Below, piece by piece: positions 54,822 through 62,163 of a stretch of DNA of 64,000 nt. Both the position numbers and the translations under genes were made by a program. The stretch covers positions 1 to 64,000 of the forward strand of contig NZ_BMYS01000014.1 in NCBI RefSeq assembly GCF_014652395.1. The letters run 5' to 3'. This DNA is from Advenella faeciporci. Lineage in GTDB: Bacteria; Pseudomonadota; Gammaproteobacteria; Burkholderiales; Burkholderiaceae_B. The notes beneath the pieces were generated by a model. That model ran no database searches and was not told the DNA's origin. It saw only the letters and a program-made list of their open reading frames with translations. How positions within the stretch are numbered: the first letter of the stretch is position 1; each line of letters opens with the position of its first letter.

Positions 54822-55667
54822 TTAGGTAAGTGCAAAATAGGCGGCAAAAATAATCAGTAAAATAACAATGAAACGGAATACTGAAACATTGTTTTTGGGT
54901 ACGCTGGTGTAGGGGATTTGTTCGGGAAGATCGGCAACCGGCTCATTGGCCGGTAGTTCTGTTGCTGCCTCATGAGGGATGGTCGATGCGGGTGCCTGAA
55001 CAGGCGCTTCAGGGTTTTGTGACGCCTGTGTTTCCAGGAGTTGCTTTTGGCTGGCCTTAATGGCGGCTTCCAGATCTGGCAGGGGCCAGATGTTTTCGGC
55101 TCTGCCACTCAAGACCAGGAAAGGGTCAATATTGGGCGATTCAAGCTCTTCCAGAAGGCCGGTAATTTCGAATTTCAGGTCGCTGTCGGCGCCCAGTTTA
55201 TTAAGCGGCATGCCGTCTTTGAGTTTTTGCCAGTCGCGGGCACGGCTGCGCAGCATGAAACGCCAGTCTTCCCCCGAGGCATTTTCAATGTCAGGTAAAT
55301 GAGTGGTTCGCATAATCATAAAAGCCCCGGTCATCTTTTCTTTCAGGAAAATATCAAAGGCTTTCAGAATGGGTTGCCATGGTTCAGGCAGGATATTTTC
55401 AAGCGCGTCCAACCTGTGGGTCCAGTGCTTTAGTGCTTCGGCGGTTGGCGCACTTAAATAGGGGTAGACTTTTTCAGGGTTATTAGCGGTGCGGGCAGTG
55501 TTGATATGGGTGTCGTCAAACAGTGCCCACCAGAACAGCGCAGGCCAATGACGGGCCTGAAGTTCAAGGACGATATCTTGCTGAAAGACATGGTGCAATT
55601 CAACATTATTGTCATCAGGAATGCAGTCCTGGCTTAACAGGTTGGCAAGATAAACAACGTCCTGCAT
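54822..55667 (-). CDS. tail-anchored hypothetical protein
   Basis: A 281-residue protein I do not recognise. Residues 1-185 look like a folded cytoplasmic domain rich in Trp, Leu and acidic residues (LQARHWPALFWWALFDD, WQPILKAFDIFLKEKM). A linker rich in Pro, Ala and Glu spans about 200-250, and a single hydrophobic helix at the extreme C-terminus (VFRFIVILLIIFAAYFALT) would anchor it in the membrane with the N-terminus inside. It starts at ATG 55667 and is 18 bases downstream of the MazG-type gene, so they are probably one transcript. Confidence 0.75.
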   Translation of the reverse strand: MQDVVYLANLLSQDCIPDDNNVELHHVFQQDIVLELQARHWPALFWWALFDDTHINTARTANNPEKVYPYLSAPTAEALKHWTHRLDALENILPEPWQPILKAFDIFLKEKMTGAFMIMRTTHLPDIENASGEDWRFMLRSRARDWQKLKDGMPLNKLGADSDLKFEITGLLEELESPNIDPFLVLSGRAENIWPLPDLEAAIKASQKQLLETQASQNPEAPVQAPASTIPHEAATELPANEPVADLPEQIPYTSVPKNNVSVFRFIVILLIIFAAYFALT

Positions 55668-55685
55668 ATTGGGTTCCTTTCGCTT

Positions 55686-56036
55686 TTAGAGTTCGGTGTA
55701 TTTTTTTGCATTACCCCGCGCTTTATCCAGCGGGTATTTAATTTCATTAAGTGCCAGCTTCTCTGCTGCGGCTTCAAGGATATCAATATCCAGTACACGG
55801 CTAATTGTTAATAAATACAGGAAAACATCGGCTATTTCATGCTTTACCGCCTGTAATTTTTGTTTATTGAGCCGTAAGGACTCCTCTTCTGTCATCCATT
55901 GGAAAATTTCCTGTAATTCAGCGGCTTCCACGGTAAGGGCCATAGCGATATTTTTGGGAGAGTGATAGTTGTCCCATTCCCTGTCATGGGCAAACTGCTT
56001 CAGTTTTTGCTTGATATGGTCAAAATCGGCAGCCAT
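55686..56036 (-). CDS. MazG-like nucleotide pyrophosphohydrolase
   Basis: A 116-residue single-domain all-alpha NTP pyrophosphatase. The metal-binding pattern ExxE...ExxD is at Glu37/Glu40 and Glu67/Asp70 (TVEAAELQEIF and EIADVFLYLL), and AHDREWDNYHSPKNIAM is the usual N-terminus. Enzymes of this size hydrolyse dCTP or other (d)NTPs and are thought to clean up the nucleotide pool. It begins at ATG 56036, below the terminator of the adh gene, and the tail-anchored gene follows. Confidence 0.88.
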   Translation of the reverse strand: MAADFDHIKQKLKQFAHDREWDNYHSPKNIAMALTVEAAELQEIFQWMTEEESLRLNKQKLQAVKHEIADVFLYLLTISRVLDIDILEAAAEKLALNEIKYPLDKARGNAKKYTEL

Positions 56037-56064
56037 TTTCTTCCTTAAATATAAGCAATTATAT

Positions 56065-56107
56065 AGGCCTAAAAGCAGCCGGGGATTGCCCGGCTGCTTT
56101 TAGGCCT
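56065..56107 (-). terminator. strong terminator after the alcohol dehydrogenase gene
   Basis: A perfect 19-base stem runs from 56065-56083 to 56089-56107 with a five-base loop. The lower stem includes AAAAGCAGCC and GGCTGCTTTT. It is symmetric and could act in both directions. Confidence 0.85.
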
Positions 56108-56121
56108 TGAAGAGACGGGGA

Positions 56122-57216
56122 TTATGGCTTGATGGCGATTTTCAGAACGCCATCACGTTGGTTGGCAAAAAGGTCATAAGCCTCGACAATGTCGTCCAGT
56201 TTGTATTCGTGCGTAACCAGTGCTTCCAGATTGACGCGGCCTGTTTCAACGATTTTGAGCAGGCGACGCATCCTTTCCTTGCCACCGGGACACAGGGCGG
56301 TAACGATTTTATGATCGCCAAGACCTGCGGCAAACGCACTGACCGGAATGGTCAGGTCTTGAGAGTAAACGCCCAGACTGGATAGCGTGCCACCCGGTTT
56401 CAGGACGCGAAGTGCCTGTTCAAATGTGGTTTGGGTACCCAGGGCTTCAATACTGGCATCTACCCCGCGACCGGCGGTGAGCTTCATGATTTCGTCAACC
56501 ACGTCCACTTTTTTGAAGTTCAGGGTCACATCGGCGCCCATTTGGCGGGAGATTTCCAGGCGTTCGTCTACGCCATCAACGGCGATAATGGTGGCGGCGC
56601 CGCGCAGTTTGGCGCCAGCGGTAGCACACAGACCAATGGGCCCCTGGGCAAAGATGACCACGGTGTCACCAATTTTGATATTGCCATTTTCGGCACCCAC
56701 AAAGCCGGTGGACATGATGTCGGGACACATGAGCACCTGTTCGTCTGTCAGTGCATCGTGAACGGGTGCCAGGTTGGCCTGGGCATCGGGAACCAGCACG
56801 TATTCGGCCTGGGTGCCATCAATAATGTTGCCAAAGCGCCAGCCACCGGTTGCCTTGTAACCATGGCAGGCGCAGGTGCCATTGGCAGTAAGATAACCAC
56901 CATCCTGGGAAGGAAAACCGTCTTGGCAGGCGTAAGAGGTAAAGCTGGGACAAATGGCACCTGCAATGACCCGCTGGCCTTCCTTGTAGCCCGTTACGTT
57001 ACTGCCCAGCTTCTCAATAATGCCTACCGGTTCGTGTCCGACGGTCAGCCCGGGAGCTACCGGGTATTCTCCTTTCAGGATATGGACGTCGGTGCCGCAG
57101 ATGGTGGTGGTGGTAATGCGCAAAAGTGCATCGTTGGGGCCCACATCGGGGATGCGTTTTTCCTGGATCTCTATGCGACCGGGGGCAACAAAAACTGCAG
57201 CTTTCATGGTTGACAT
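56122..57216 (-). CDS. zinc-dependent medium-chain alcohol dehydrogenase (secondary ADH type)
   Basis: A 364-residue MDR enzyme of the Thermoanaerobacter/Clostridium secondary-alcohol-dehydrogenase branch. Catalytic-zinc ligands are Cys40 (TICGTDVHIL), His61 (VGHEPVG) and Asp166 (CPDIMSTG). The dinucleotide loop is the variant FAQGPIGLCATAGA, followed by AVDGVDERLE. Start ATG 57216 has AGGAGG with good spacing; a start nine bases later also exists. Likely oxidises secondary alcohols or reduces ketones. It lies alone on the minus strand between strong terminator and tandem repeats. Confidence 0.92.
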   Translation of the reverse strand: MSTMKAAVFVAPGRIEIQEKRIPDVGPNDALLRITTTTICGTDVHILKGEYPVAPGLTVGHEPVGIIEKLGSNVTGYKEGQRVIAGAICPSFTSYACQDGFPSQDGGYLTANGTCACHGYKATGGWRFGNIIDGTQAEYVLVPDAQANLAPVHDALTDEQVLMCPDIMSTGFVGAENGNIKIGDTVVIFAQGPIGLCATAGAKLRGAATIIAVDGVDERLEISRQMGADVTLNFKKVDVVDEIMKLTAGRGVDASIEALGTQTTFEQALRVLKPGGTLSSLGVYSQDLTIPVSAFAAGLGDHKIVTALCPGGKERMRRLLKIVETGRVNLEALVTHEYKLDDIVEAYDLFANQRDGVLKIAIKP

Positions 57217-57275
57217 GGCAGTCCTCCTGAGTAAGATGAGGTAAGGGGAAGGGCGGGATGCTTTATTCCACTGTG

Positions 57276-57299
57276 TACAACTATACAACTATACAATTT
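57276..57299. repeat. tandem 8-base repeats upstream of the alcohol dehydrogenase gene
   Basis: TACAACTA at 57276 and 57284, with an imperfect third unit TACAATTT at 57292, lie 60 bases upstream of the adh start. Read on the minus strand this gives TTGTATAGTTGTATAGTTGT, with two TTGTA units. It could be a cooperative regulator site. Confidence 0.55.
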
Positions 57300-57346
57300 T
57301 AAAATGACAGGATTTTTATCAATTGTAATGTTTTGTTGTAGGAGGG

Positions 57347-57363
57347 TGCGCTGATTCAGCGCA
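57347..57363. repeat. 17-base palindrome between adh and queE
   Basis: TGCGCTGA (57347-57354) and TCAGCGCA (57356-57363) are exact complements around one base. The palindrome is flanked by AGGAGGG at 57340-57346 and 57366-57372. It lies 57 bases upstream of the queE start and does not match a preQ1 riboswitch as far as I can judge. Confidence 0.5.
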
Positions 57364-57419
57364 ACAGGAGGGCGCAAGCAAGTTAGAATACGGTATTATT
57401 AATTCAAGTAGATGTTGGC

Positions 57420-58052
57420 GTGGTTTATTCAGTCAAGGAAATATTCAAGACATTGCAGGGAGAGGGCGCGCAGGCGGGACGTACTGCTGTATTTTGCCGC
57501 TTCTCCGGCTGTAATTTGTGGTCGGGCCGTGAACAGGATCGTGCCGGTGCCCAATGCACTTTCTGTGATACCGATTTTGTCGGCACCGATGGGACAGAAG
57601 GCGGAAAGTACGCGTCAGCCCAGACATTGGCAGCCTTGCTGGCCAAGGTTTGGGGGGCAGGCACCGAAAACCGTTTCGTGGTTTTCACGGGGGGAGAACC
57701 CTTGCTGCAACTCGATGCTGCCCTGATTAGTGCGGTTCACGGGCAGGGGTTTGAAATTGCTGTTGAAACCAATGGCACTCTGCCCGTACCGGAAGGTATC
57801 GACTGGATTTGCGTCAGCCCCAAGGCTGGCAACACACTGGTACAGACCCGGGGTAACGAGCTAAAACTGGTGTATCCGCAACCGAGTATTAATCCCTCCG
57901 AATTCGAGCACCTTGATTTTCAGCAATTCTGGCTTCAGCCCATGGATAATCTCCTGCAGCGCACCAACACGGCGCAGGCCATTGCCTGGTGCCTTGAGCA
58001 TCCTCGCTGGCGATTAAGTACACAAACCCATAAAATCATAGGGATACGATAG
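57420..58052 (+). CDS. queE: 7-carboxy-7-deazaguanine synthase
   Basis: Radical-SAM enzyme that turns 6-carboxytetrahydropterin into 7-carboxy-7-deazaguanine in queuosine synthesis. It has 210 residues, read from GTG 57420 because no in-frame ATG lies upstream. The cluster motif is the lengthened CX14CX2C form, Cys31, Cys46 and Cys49 (SGCNLW and CTFCDTD), as in the Burkholderia type. [11 protein letters not shown] is the SAM-binding strand. The stop overlaps the queC start by one base. Confidence 0.95.
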   Translation: MVYSVKEIFKTLQGEGAQAGRTAVFCRFSGCNLWSGREQDRAGAQCTFCDTDFVGTDGTEGGKYASAQTLAALLAKVWGAGTENRFVVFTGGEPLLQLDAALISAVHGQGFEIAVETNGTLPVPEGIDWICVSPKAGNTLVQTRGNELKLVYPQPSINPSEFEHLDFQQFWLQPMDNLLQRTNTAQAIAWCLEHPRWRLSTQTHKIIGIR

Positions 58053-58765
58053 TGGCAAGCAATGCACTTGTGCTTTTTTCCGGTGGCCAGGACTCAACGG
58101 CCTGTCTGGCTTGGGCGTTAAACCGTTATAACCGTGTGGAAACGGTCGGTTTCGATTATGGCCAGCGTCACCATGTAGAACTGGCATGCCGACAAAATGT
58201 GATTGAGCAAATTCGCCGGCAGTTTCCTGAATGGGACAAAAAACTGGGCCAGGATCATCTGCTGGACTTGGGTTTGCTGGGGCAAATCTCAGATTGCGCT
58301 TTAACCGGTGAAACTGAAATTCTGTTTGCGGAAAGTGGTTTGCCCAATACCTTTGTGCCTGGGCGCAACCTTATTTTCCTGACCTTTGCCGCCACCCTGG
58401 CTTATCGTCGTCATCTTGACGTACTGGTGACCGGTGTGTGTGAAACCGATTACTCCGGTTATCCGGATTGCCGCAGCAATACCATGCAGGCACTTCAGTT
58501 GGCCCTTAACCTGGGTATGGAGCAGCAATTCAGGATAGAGACACCGTTAATGTGGCTGGACAAGGCCCAAACCTGGCAACTGGCCAGCGATTTGGGGGGG
58601 GCGGCTTTGCTGGAAATTACCCGCGAGCACAGCCATACCTGTTATTTGGGAGAGCGCAACCGGCGCTTTGACTGGGGCTATGGTTGTGGCACATGCCCCG
58701 CCTGTGAGCTTAGGGCCAAAGGATTCGAAGCATTTATGAAAACACAGCAGGGCGAGGCCGGTTGA
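58052..58765 (+). CDS. queC: 7-cyano-7-deazaguanine synthase
   Basis: ATP-dependent formation of preQ0 from 7-carboxy-7-deazaguanine and ammonia. It has 237 residues from GTG 58052. The PP-loop is SGGQDST (10-16). The C-terminal zinc site has Cys residues in HTCYLGER and [11 protein letters not shown]. Stop and the next start overlap (TGATG) so QueC and QueD are coupled. preQ0 would next go to QueF, which is not in the window. Confidence 0.97.
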   Translation: MASNALVLFSGGQDSTACLAWALNRYNRVETVGFDYGQRHHVELACRQNVIEQIRRQFPEWDKKLGQDHLLDLGLLGQISDCALTGETEILFAESGLPNTFVPGRNLIFLTFAATLAYRRHLDVLVTGVCETDYSGYPDCRSNTMQALQLALNLGMEQQFRIETPLMWLDKAQTWQLASDLGGAALLEITREHSHTCYLGERNRRFDWGYGCGTCPACELRAKGFEAFMKTQQGEAG

Positions 58766-59223
58766 TGATACGCATTACACGAAAAATGGAATTTGACGCG
58801 GGTCACCGTATACCCGATCACCGTAGCCAGTGCCGCAATTTGCACGGTCACCGTTATGTGCTTGAAATTACCCTTGAGGGCGAAGTACAGGACGCTCCAG
58901 GGCAGTCGGATAATGGTATGGTGCTTGATTTTTCGGATATCAAGGCCATTGCCAGGGAAAAAATTGTGGATCCATGGGACCATGCTTTCCTGGTTTGTAA
59001 AAGTGATACGGCGGTTCTTGAGTTCCTAAAGTCAATGCCTGGCCATAAAACGGTTGTTACCGCTAAAGTACCCACGGCAGAAAACCTGGCCCAATTGGCT
59101 TTCGATGTGCTGGCTCCCGCTTTTGCCCGGCGCTATGGCAAAGACCTGGTATTGCATCGGGTGCGTCTGTATGAAACGCCTAACTGCTGGGCCGATGCGA
59201 CCAGGGCGACAGAAGTCGGTTAA
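58765..59223 (+). CDS. queD: 6-carboxytetrahydropterin synthase
   Basis: First dedicated step of the queuosine pathway after GTP cyclohydrolase. It has 152 residues from ATG 58765. Zinc ligands His14, His27 and His29 and the catalytic Cys23 are seen in FDAGHRIPDH and CRNLHGHRY. The GMVLDFSDIK stretch and the C-terminal LHRVRLYETPN are typical. It closes a three-gene run queE-queC-queD; queA and tgt for the later steps are at 15133-17380. Confidence 0.97.
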   Translation: MIRITRKMEFDAGHRIPDHRSQCRNLHGHRYVLEITLEGEVQDAPGQSDNGMVLDFSDIKAIAREKIVDPWDHAFLVCKSDTAVLEFLKSMPGHKTVVTAKVPTAENLAQLAFDVLAPAFARRYGKDLVLHRVRLYETPNCWADATRATEVG

Positions 59224-59322
59224 TTCGGGTTCCTTGATGGGATGCGCAGGTAGGTGTATGTGTAGGGCGGGTCTCTCATCTGCCATGTTTTGAATATTGT
59301 CAGTTTGGAAGTGGTATCAAGC

Positions 59323-59742
59323 ATGAAAATCAGGTCTTTTTTACAGCAAGATGAAGATGCCGTCATCCGTTTATGGAATGAGTGCGGTTTGGTCAGGCCA
59401 TGGAATGATCCAAAAAAAGATATTGAACGTAAACTGACGACTCAGCCAGAACTGTTTTTGGTGGTTGAGAAAGAGGGTGTCGTGGTTGGCTCGGCCATGG
59501 TTGGTTACGAGGGGCATCGGGGCTGGGTGTATTACCTGGCGGTTGATCCAGCTTGCCAGGGGCAAGGCATTGGCCAGGCACTTATGCAGGAAGCCGAGCA
59601 TTTGTTGATGGAAAGGGGGTGTCCCAAGATTCAGTTGCTGGTGCGCAGTAATAACAGCCAGGTGCTGGATTTTTACGAAAGACTGGGCTATGAGACAGGC
59701 GATGTGGTCATGCTGGGCAAACGTCTGATTCCCGATGCGTAG
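59323..59742 (+). CDS. ypeA: GNAT-family N-acetyltransferase (YpeA-like)
   Basis: A 139-residue acetyltransferase. It follows E. coli YpeA closely: LWNECGLVRPWNDPKKDIERK at the N-terminus, YYLAVDPACQGQGIGQALM with the acetyl-CoA loop Q/RxxGxG/A, and FYERLGYETGDVVMLGKRLI at the C-terminus. I use ATG 59323; the upstream eleven in-frame residues are not conserved. Substrate unknown. It sits 99 bases after queD with its own ribosome site and is probably transcribed separately. Confidence 0.9.
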   Translation: MKIRSFLQQDEDAVIRLWNECGLVRPWNDPKKDIERKLTTQPELFLVVEKEGVVVGSAMVGYEGHRGWVYYLAVDPACQGQGIGQALMQEAEHLLMERGCPKIQLLVRSNNSQVLDFYERLGYETGDVVMLGKRLIPDA

Positions 59743-59830
59743 GCTTGCAAATTTGCCAGCCGGTTAAAAATGCAGGGAATAAGGATGTATATTAAACTGG
59801 TGGCGATATGATCAACATCAAGGAGATAAC

Positions 59831-60784
59831 ATGGCTTATGAACTGCAGTCCCCATCAGAAACCCAGAGCGTCATTGTGGGCGGCGGCACGATGGGAACCG
59901 ATATTGCGACCGTTTTGCTGCGTGCCAGGTCCCGTTGCATTATTGTAGAGCCCAACCCGTCGCTGCATGAAGGCATATTCAACCGGATTGCACAAAACTT
60001 GCAGTCCATAGGACGGGAAGAGAATCATTCTTTGCTGACAGTAGTTGGTTCGCTTGAAGAAATCGATTGGTCTGGCGTCCATCTTGTCATAGAGGCTATT
60101 CCAGAAAATCTTGAACTGAAGCAAGCGTTATTCAAGGATCTTGAACGATTGGCAGGGGCAGAAACCATTTTATGCAGTAACAGCTCAAGTTTTCCAATCA
60201 GTGTTATTACCGAAGGCCTGCAAACCGCTGAAAGAATGGCCGGTTTGCATTTTTTCATGCCAGCGCATATCGTTCCACTGGTTGAAGTGGTGCTGGGTAA
60301 ACAAACCGAACCCGCAGTGGGGACGAGTCTGGTTGCCCTGATGAAGCGCTGTGGCTCGGTGCCTGTGCTGATTCGCAAGGATGTGCCAGGTTTTCTGGCC
60401 AATCGTCTGCAGCATGCCATTGGCCGTGAGGCCTATTCGCTCATCCAGTCGGGTATTGTGACCCCGGAAGATGTGGATGCAGCCGTGCGTTTTGGATTTG
60501 GTTTCCGTTATTTGGCGGCTGGCCCTATCATGCAAAAGGAAATTGCCGGATGGGATGTGCATGCCGCGGCAGCGGCAACCATTTACCCCGACCTGTCAAA
60601 CGCGGCAATGCCACCTGCCATCCTGACTGAGAAAATAAAAAATGGCAAATACGGCATGAAAACCGGCGAGGGCTTCTATAAATGGACCCCTGAGTCCATG
60701 CAAGAGGAAAAACAGCGTTATGACAAGGCATTAAGACAAGGGCTTGAAATTTTGTCGAACGATTTGCCTGATATCGAACCCTGA
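59831..60784 (+). CDS. 3-hydroxyacyl-CoA dehydrogenase family protein
   Basis: A 317-residue NAD-dependent dehydrogenase of the 3-hydroxyacyl-CoA / L-gulonate / carnitine dehydrogenase family. The nucleotide loop is GGGTMGTDIA (17-26), SNSSSFPIS and LHFFMPAHIVPLVEVV give the catalytic His region, and ANRLQHAIGREA starts the C-terminal domain (about 190). AGGAG lies eight bases before the ATG. Lacking a fatty-acid oxidation context, the substrate could be a small hydroxy acid derivative rather than an acyl-CoA. Confidence 0.85.
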   Translation: MAYELQSPSETQSVIVGGGTMGTDIATVLLRARSRCIIVEPNPSLHEGIFNRIAQNLQSIGREENHSLLTVVGSLEEIDWSGVHLVIEAIPENLELKQALFKDLERLAGAETILCSNSSSFPISVITEGLQTAERMAGLHFFMPAHIVPLVEVVLGKQTEPAVGTSLVALMKRCGSVPVLIRKDVPGFLANRLQHAIGREAYSLIQSGIVTPEDVDAAVRFGFGFRYLAAGPIMQKEIAGWDVHAAAAATIYPDLSNAAMPPAILTEKIKNGKYGMKTGEGFYKWTPESMQEEKQRYDKALRQGLEILSNDLPDIEP

Positions 60785-60802
60785 TTGGATGTTTTTTAAG
60801 AA

Positions 60803-60840
60803 AATCCCATTGACCTTGTCTGGCCGGGGATAATGGGATG
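60803..60840 (+). terminator. stem-loop after the 3-hydroxyacyl-CoA dehydrogenase gene
   Basis: ATCCCAT (60804-60810) pairs with ATGGGAT (60833-60839) and is followed by GATTATTTTG. The loop is long and the T tract weak. The rest of the gap up to 61044 holds no gene I can support. Confidence 0.4.
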
Positions 60841-61044
60841 ATTATTTTGTCTTTTATCCCCGAACAGGGGCTTGACAGTGCAGGCAAGTGCAGCTTTTTT
60901 TCCAATAAATATCTGTTTTTACAGATAATAATTTGGATTTTCAGATTGTTTTCCATTATCCGAATTAAATTGCCCCAAAATGAATGTGCGGTTTCTGTAA
61001 AAGGTGTAACATTCAGCCTGATATTATCTTTAGAGGAGTGTAAA

Positions 61045-61848
61045 ATGAAGAAACCAAATTCTGGCAGTCGCCTTAAATTTGGGTTTATTGCGTTAATGGC
61101 ACTTACGGTTGCTGGATGTTCGTCAATCAGCAACGTCAGTCCAGACGGGGTAACCGAAGATCCGATCTGGCCAAATGTGGAAAGCGTCACATTAAATAAC
61201 AAGCAGGGTACTTACCCCAACTTTTATAATCTGACGCAGGTCCGTTCTGGCGTAACCAAAGACCAATTGTATTATTTACTGGGTCGTCCTCACTTCAGTG
61301 AGGGTATCAGCGCCAAGGAATGGGACTACCTGTTCCACTTCCATACCCCGGATATGGGTGTTGATAATGTAACCACCTGCCAGTTTAAAATTCTTTTCGA
61401 TACTGACAGTATTGCCCGCAGTTTTTACTGGCGTAGTGTAGGCGAAGGCGCAGGTTGCCCGCCAGGAAGCGCTAAAGAGTCATATACGCTAAGCGCAGAT
61501 GCTTTGTTTGAATTTGACAAATCAACATTAAGCGCCATTACCGCAGGTCGTCAGGAACTGGACAATCTTGCACAAAGCCTTAACAATGCCAAAAATATCA
61601 CAGGTATTACCATTGTTGGTCATACTGATACCCTGGGTAATAGTGCTTATAACATGCGCCTGTCACAGGCGCGCGCAGAAACCGTGGGCAATTATCTGGT
61701 CAGCCAGGGTATTCCAGCCAATATGATTCAGGCATATGGTGTGGGTGAAACACAGCCTGTTGTGCAATGTACCGGCAGTGGCCAAGAGCTGATCAATTGC
61801 CTGGCACCCAACCGCCGTGTGGTCATTACCGTCGATAACAAACAATAA
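61045..61848 (+). CDS. outer-membrane lipoprotein with BamE-like and OmpA-like domains
   Basis: A 267-residue lipoprotein. The signal ends in a lipobox VAGC with Cys25. Residues 45-115 look like a SmpA/OmlA (BamE) module (LTQVRSGVTKDQLYYLLGRPHFSEG, WDYLFHF). Residues 150-265 are an OmpA C-terminal peptidoglycan-binding domain (LFEFDKSTLSAI, ITIVGHTDTLGN, NMRLSQARAETVGNYL, PNRRVVITV). ATG 61045 has GAGGAG upstream; the frame extends to 60838 but without a conserved front. It should tie the outer membrane to the wall. It ends at a strong terminator. Confidence 0.93.
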   Translation: MKKPNSGSRLKFGFIALMALTVAGCSSISNVSPDGVTEDPIWPNVESVTLNNKQGTYPNFYNLTQVRSGVTKDQLYYLLGRPHFSEGISAKEWDYLFHFHTPDMGVDNVTTCQFKILFDTDSIARSFYWRSVGEGAGCPPGSAKESYTLSADALFEFDKSTLSAITAGRQELDNLAQSLNNAKNITGITIVGHTDTLGNSAYNMRLSQARAETVGNYLVSQGIPANMIQAYGVGETQPVVQCTGSGQELINCLAPNRRVVITVDNKQ

Positions 61849-61899
61849 AACAGGCTGTTATTTACAACTATTACAGTCTGAACCATATTTACACCCGGG

Positions 61900-61934
61900 C
61901 CGTATAACTTCAAAAAAGTTATACGGTTTTTTTT
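61900..61934 (+). terminator. rho-independent terminator after the OmpA-like lipoprotein gene
   Basis: CCGTATAACTT (61900-61910) pairs with AAGTTATACGG (61916-61926) and is followed by eight T. Confidence 0.92.
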
Positions 61935-62013
61935 GTCACAAATGTTGTATGAAATGTAAGTGAATTATGTTGTTTATCAAAAGTGTCGACTTAATAGTTT
62001 ATTGCGATTAAGT

Positions 62014-62027
62014 TTGATTTATAACAA
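62014..62027 (+). promoter_or_regulatory. FNR-like box for the cytochrome c peroxidase gene
   Basis: TTGATTTATAACAA differs by one base from TTGAT-N4-ATCAA. With a class II layout transcription would start near 62062, and TACCAT (62050-62055) fits the -10 position. The stretch from 61935 to 62163 otherwise contains only AT-rich sequence and the hairpin at 62106. Confidence 0.55.
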
Positions 62028-62105
62028 GATTGTCTATGAAATCTACCGTTACCATAGTTCCAAGCTTTAAATTGACTTATTAAAAACTCAATACGGGGAA
62101 TGAAT

Positions 62106-62141
62106 AAGTATTTTTTTTTAAAAATTTTTAAAAAGATACTT
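62106..62141 (+). repeat. AT-rich inverted repeat in the peroxidase leader
   Basis: AAGTAT (62106-62111) and ATACTT (62136-62141) bracket runs of T and A that can pair as well. It lies just before the AGAGG ribosome site and may affect translation or mRNA stability. Confidence 0.4.
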
Positions 62142-62163
62142 GTATTTTAAAGAGGTTGTTAAC

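Noticed and set aside
56431-57213. A 260-codon plus-strand frame opposite the alcohol dehydrogenase gene
   Set aside because: Antisense of a well-defined zinc dehydrogenase; the frame is rich in Gly, His and Asn with no domain.
60838-61044. N-terminal extension of the OmpA-like lipoprotein
   Set aside because: It would remove the signal peptide and lipobox from the front; ATG 61045 has a clear ribosome site.
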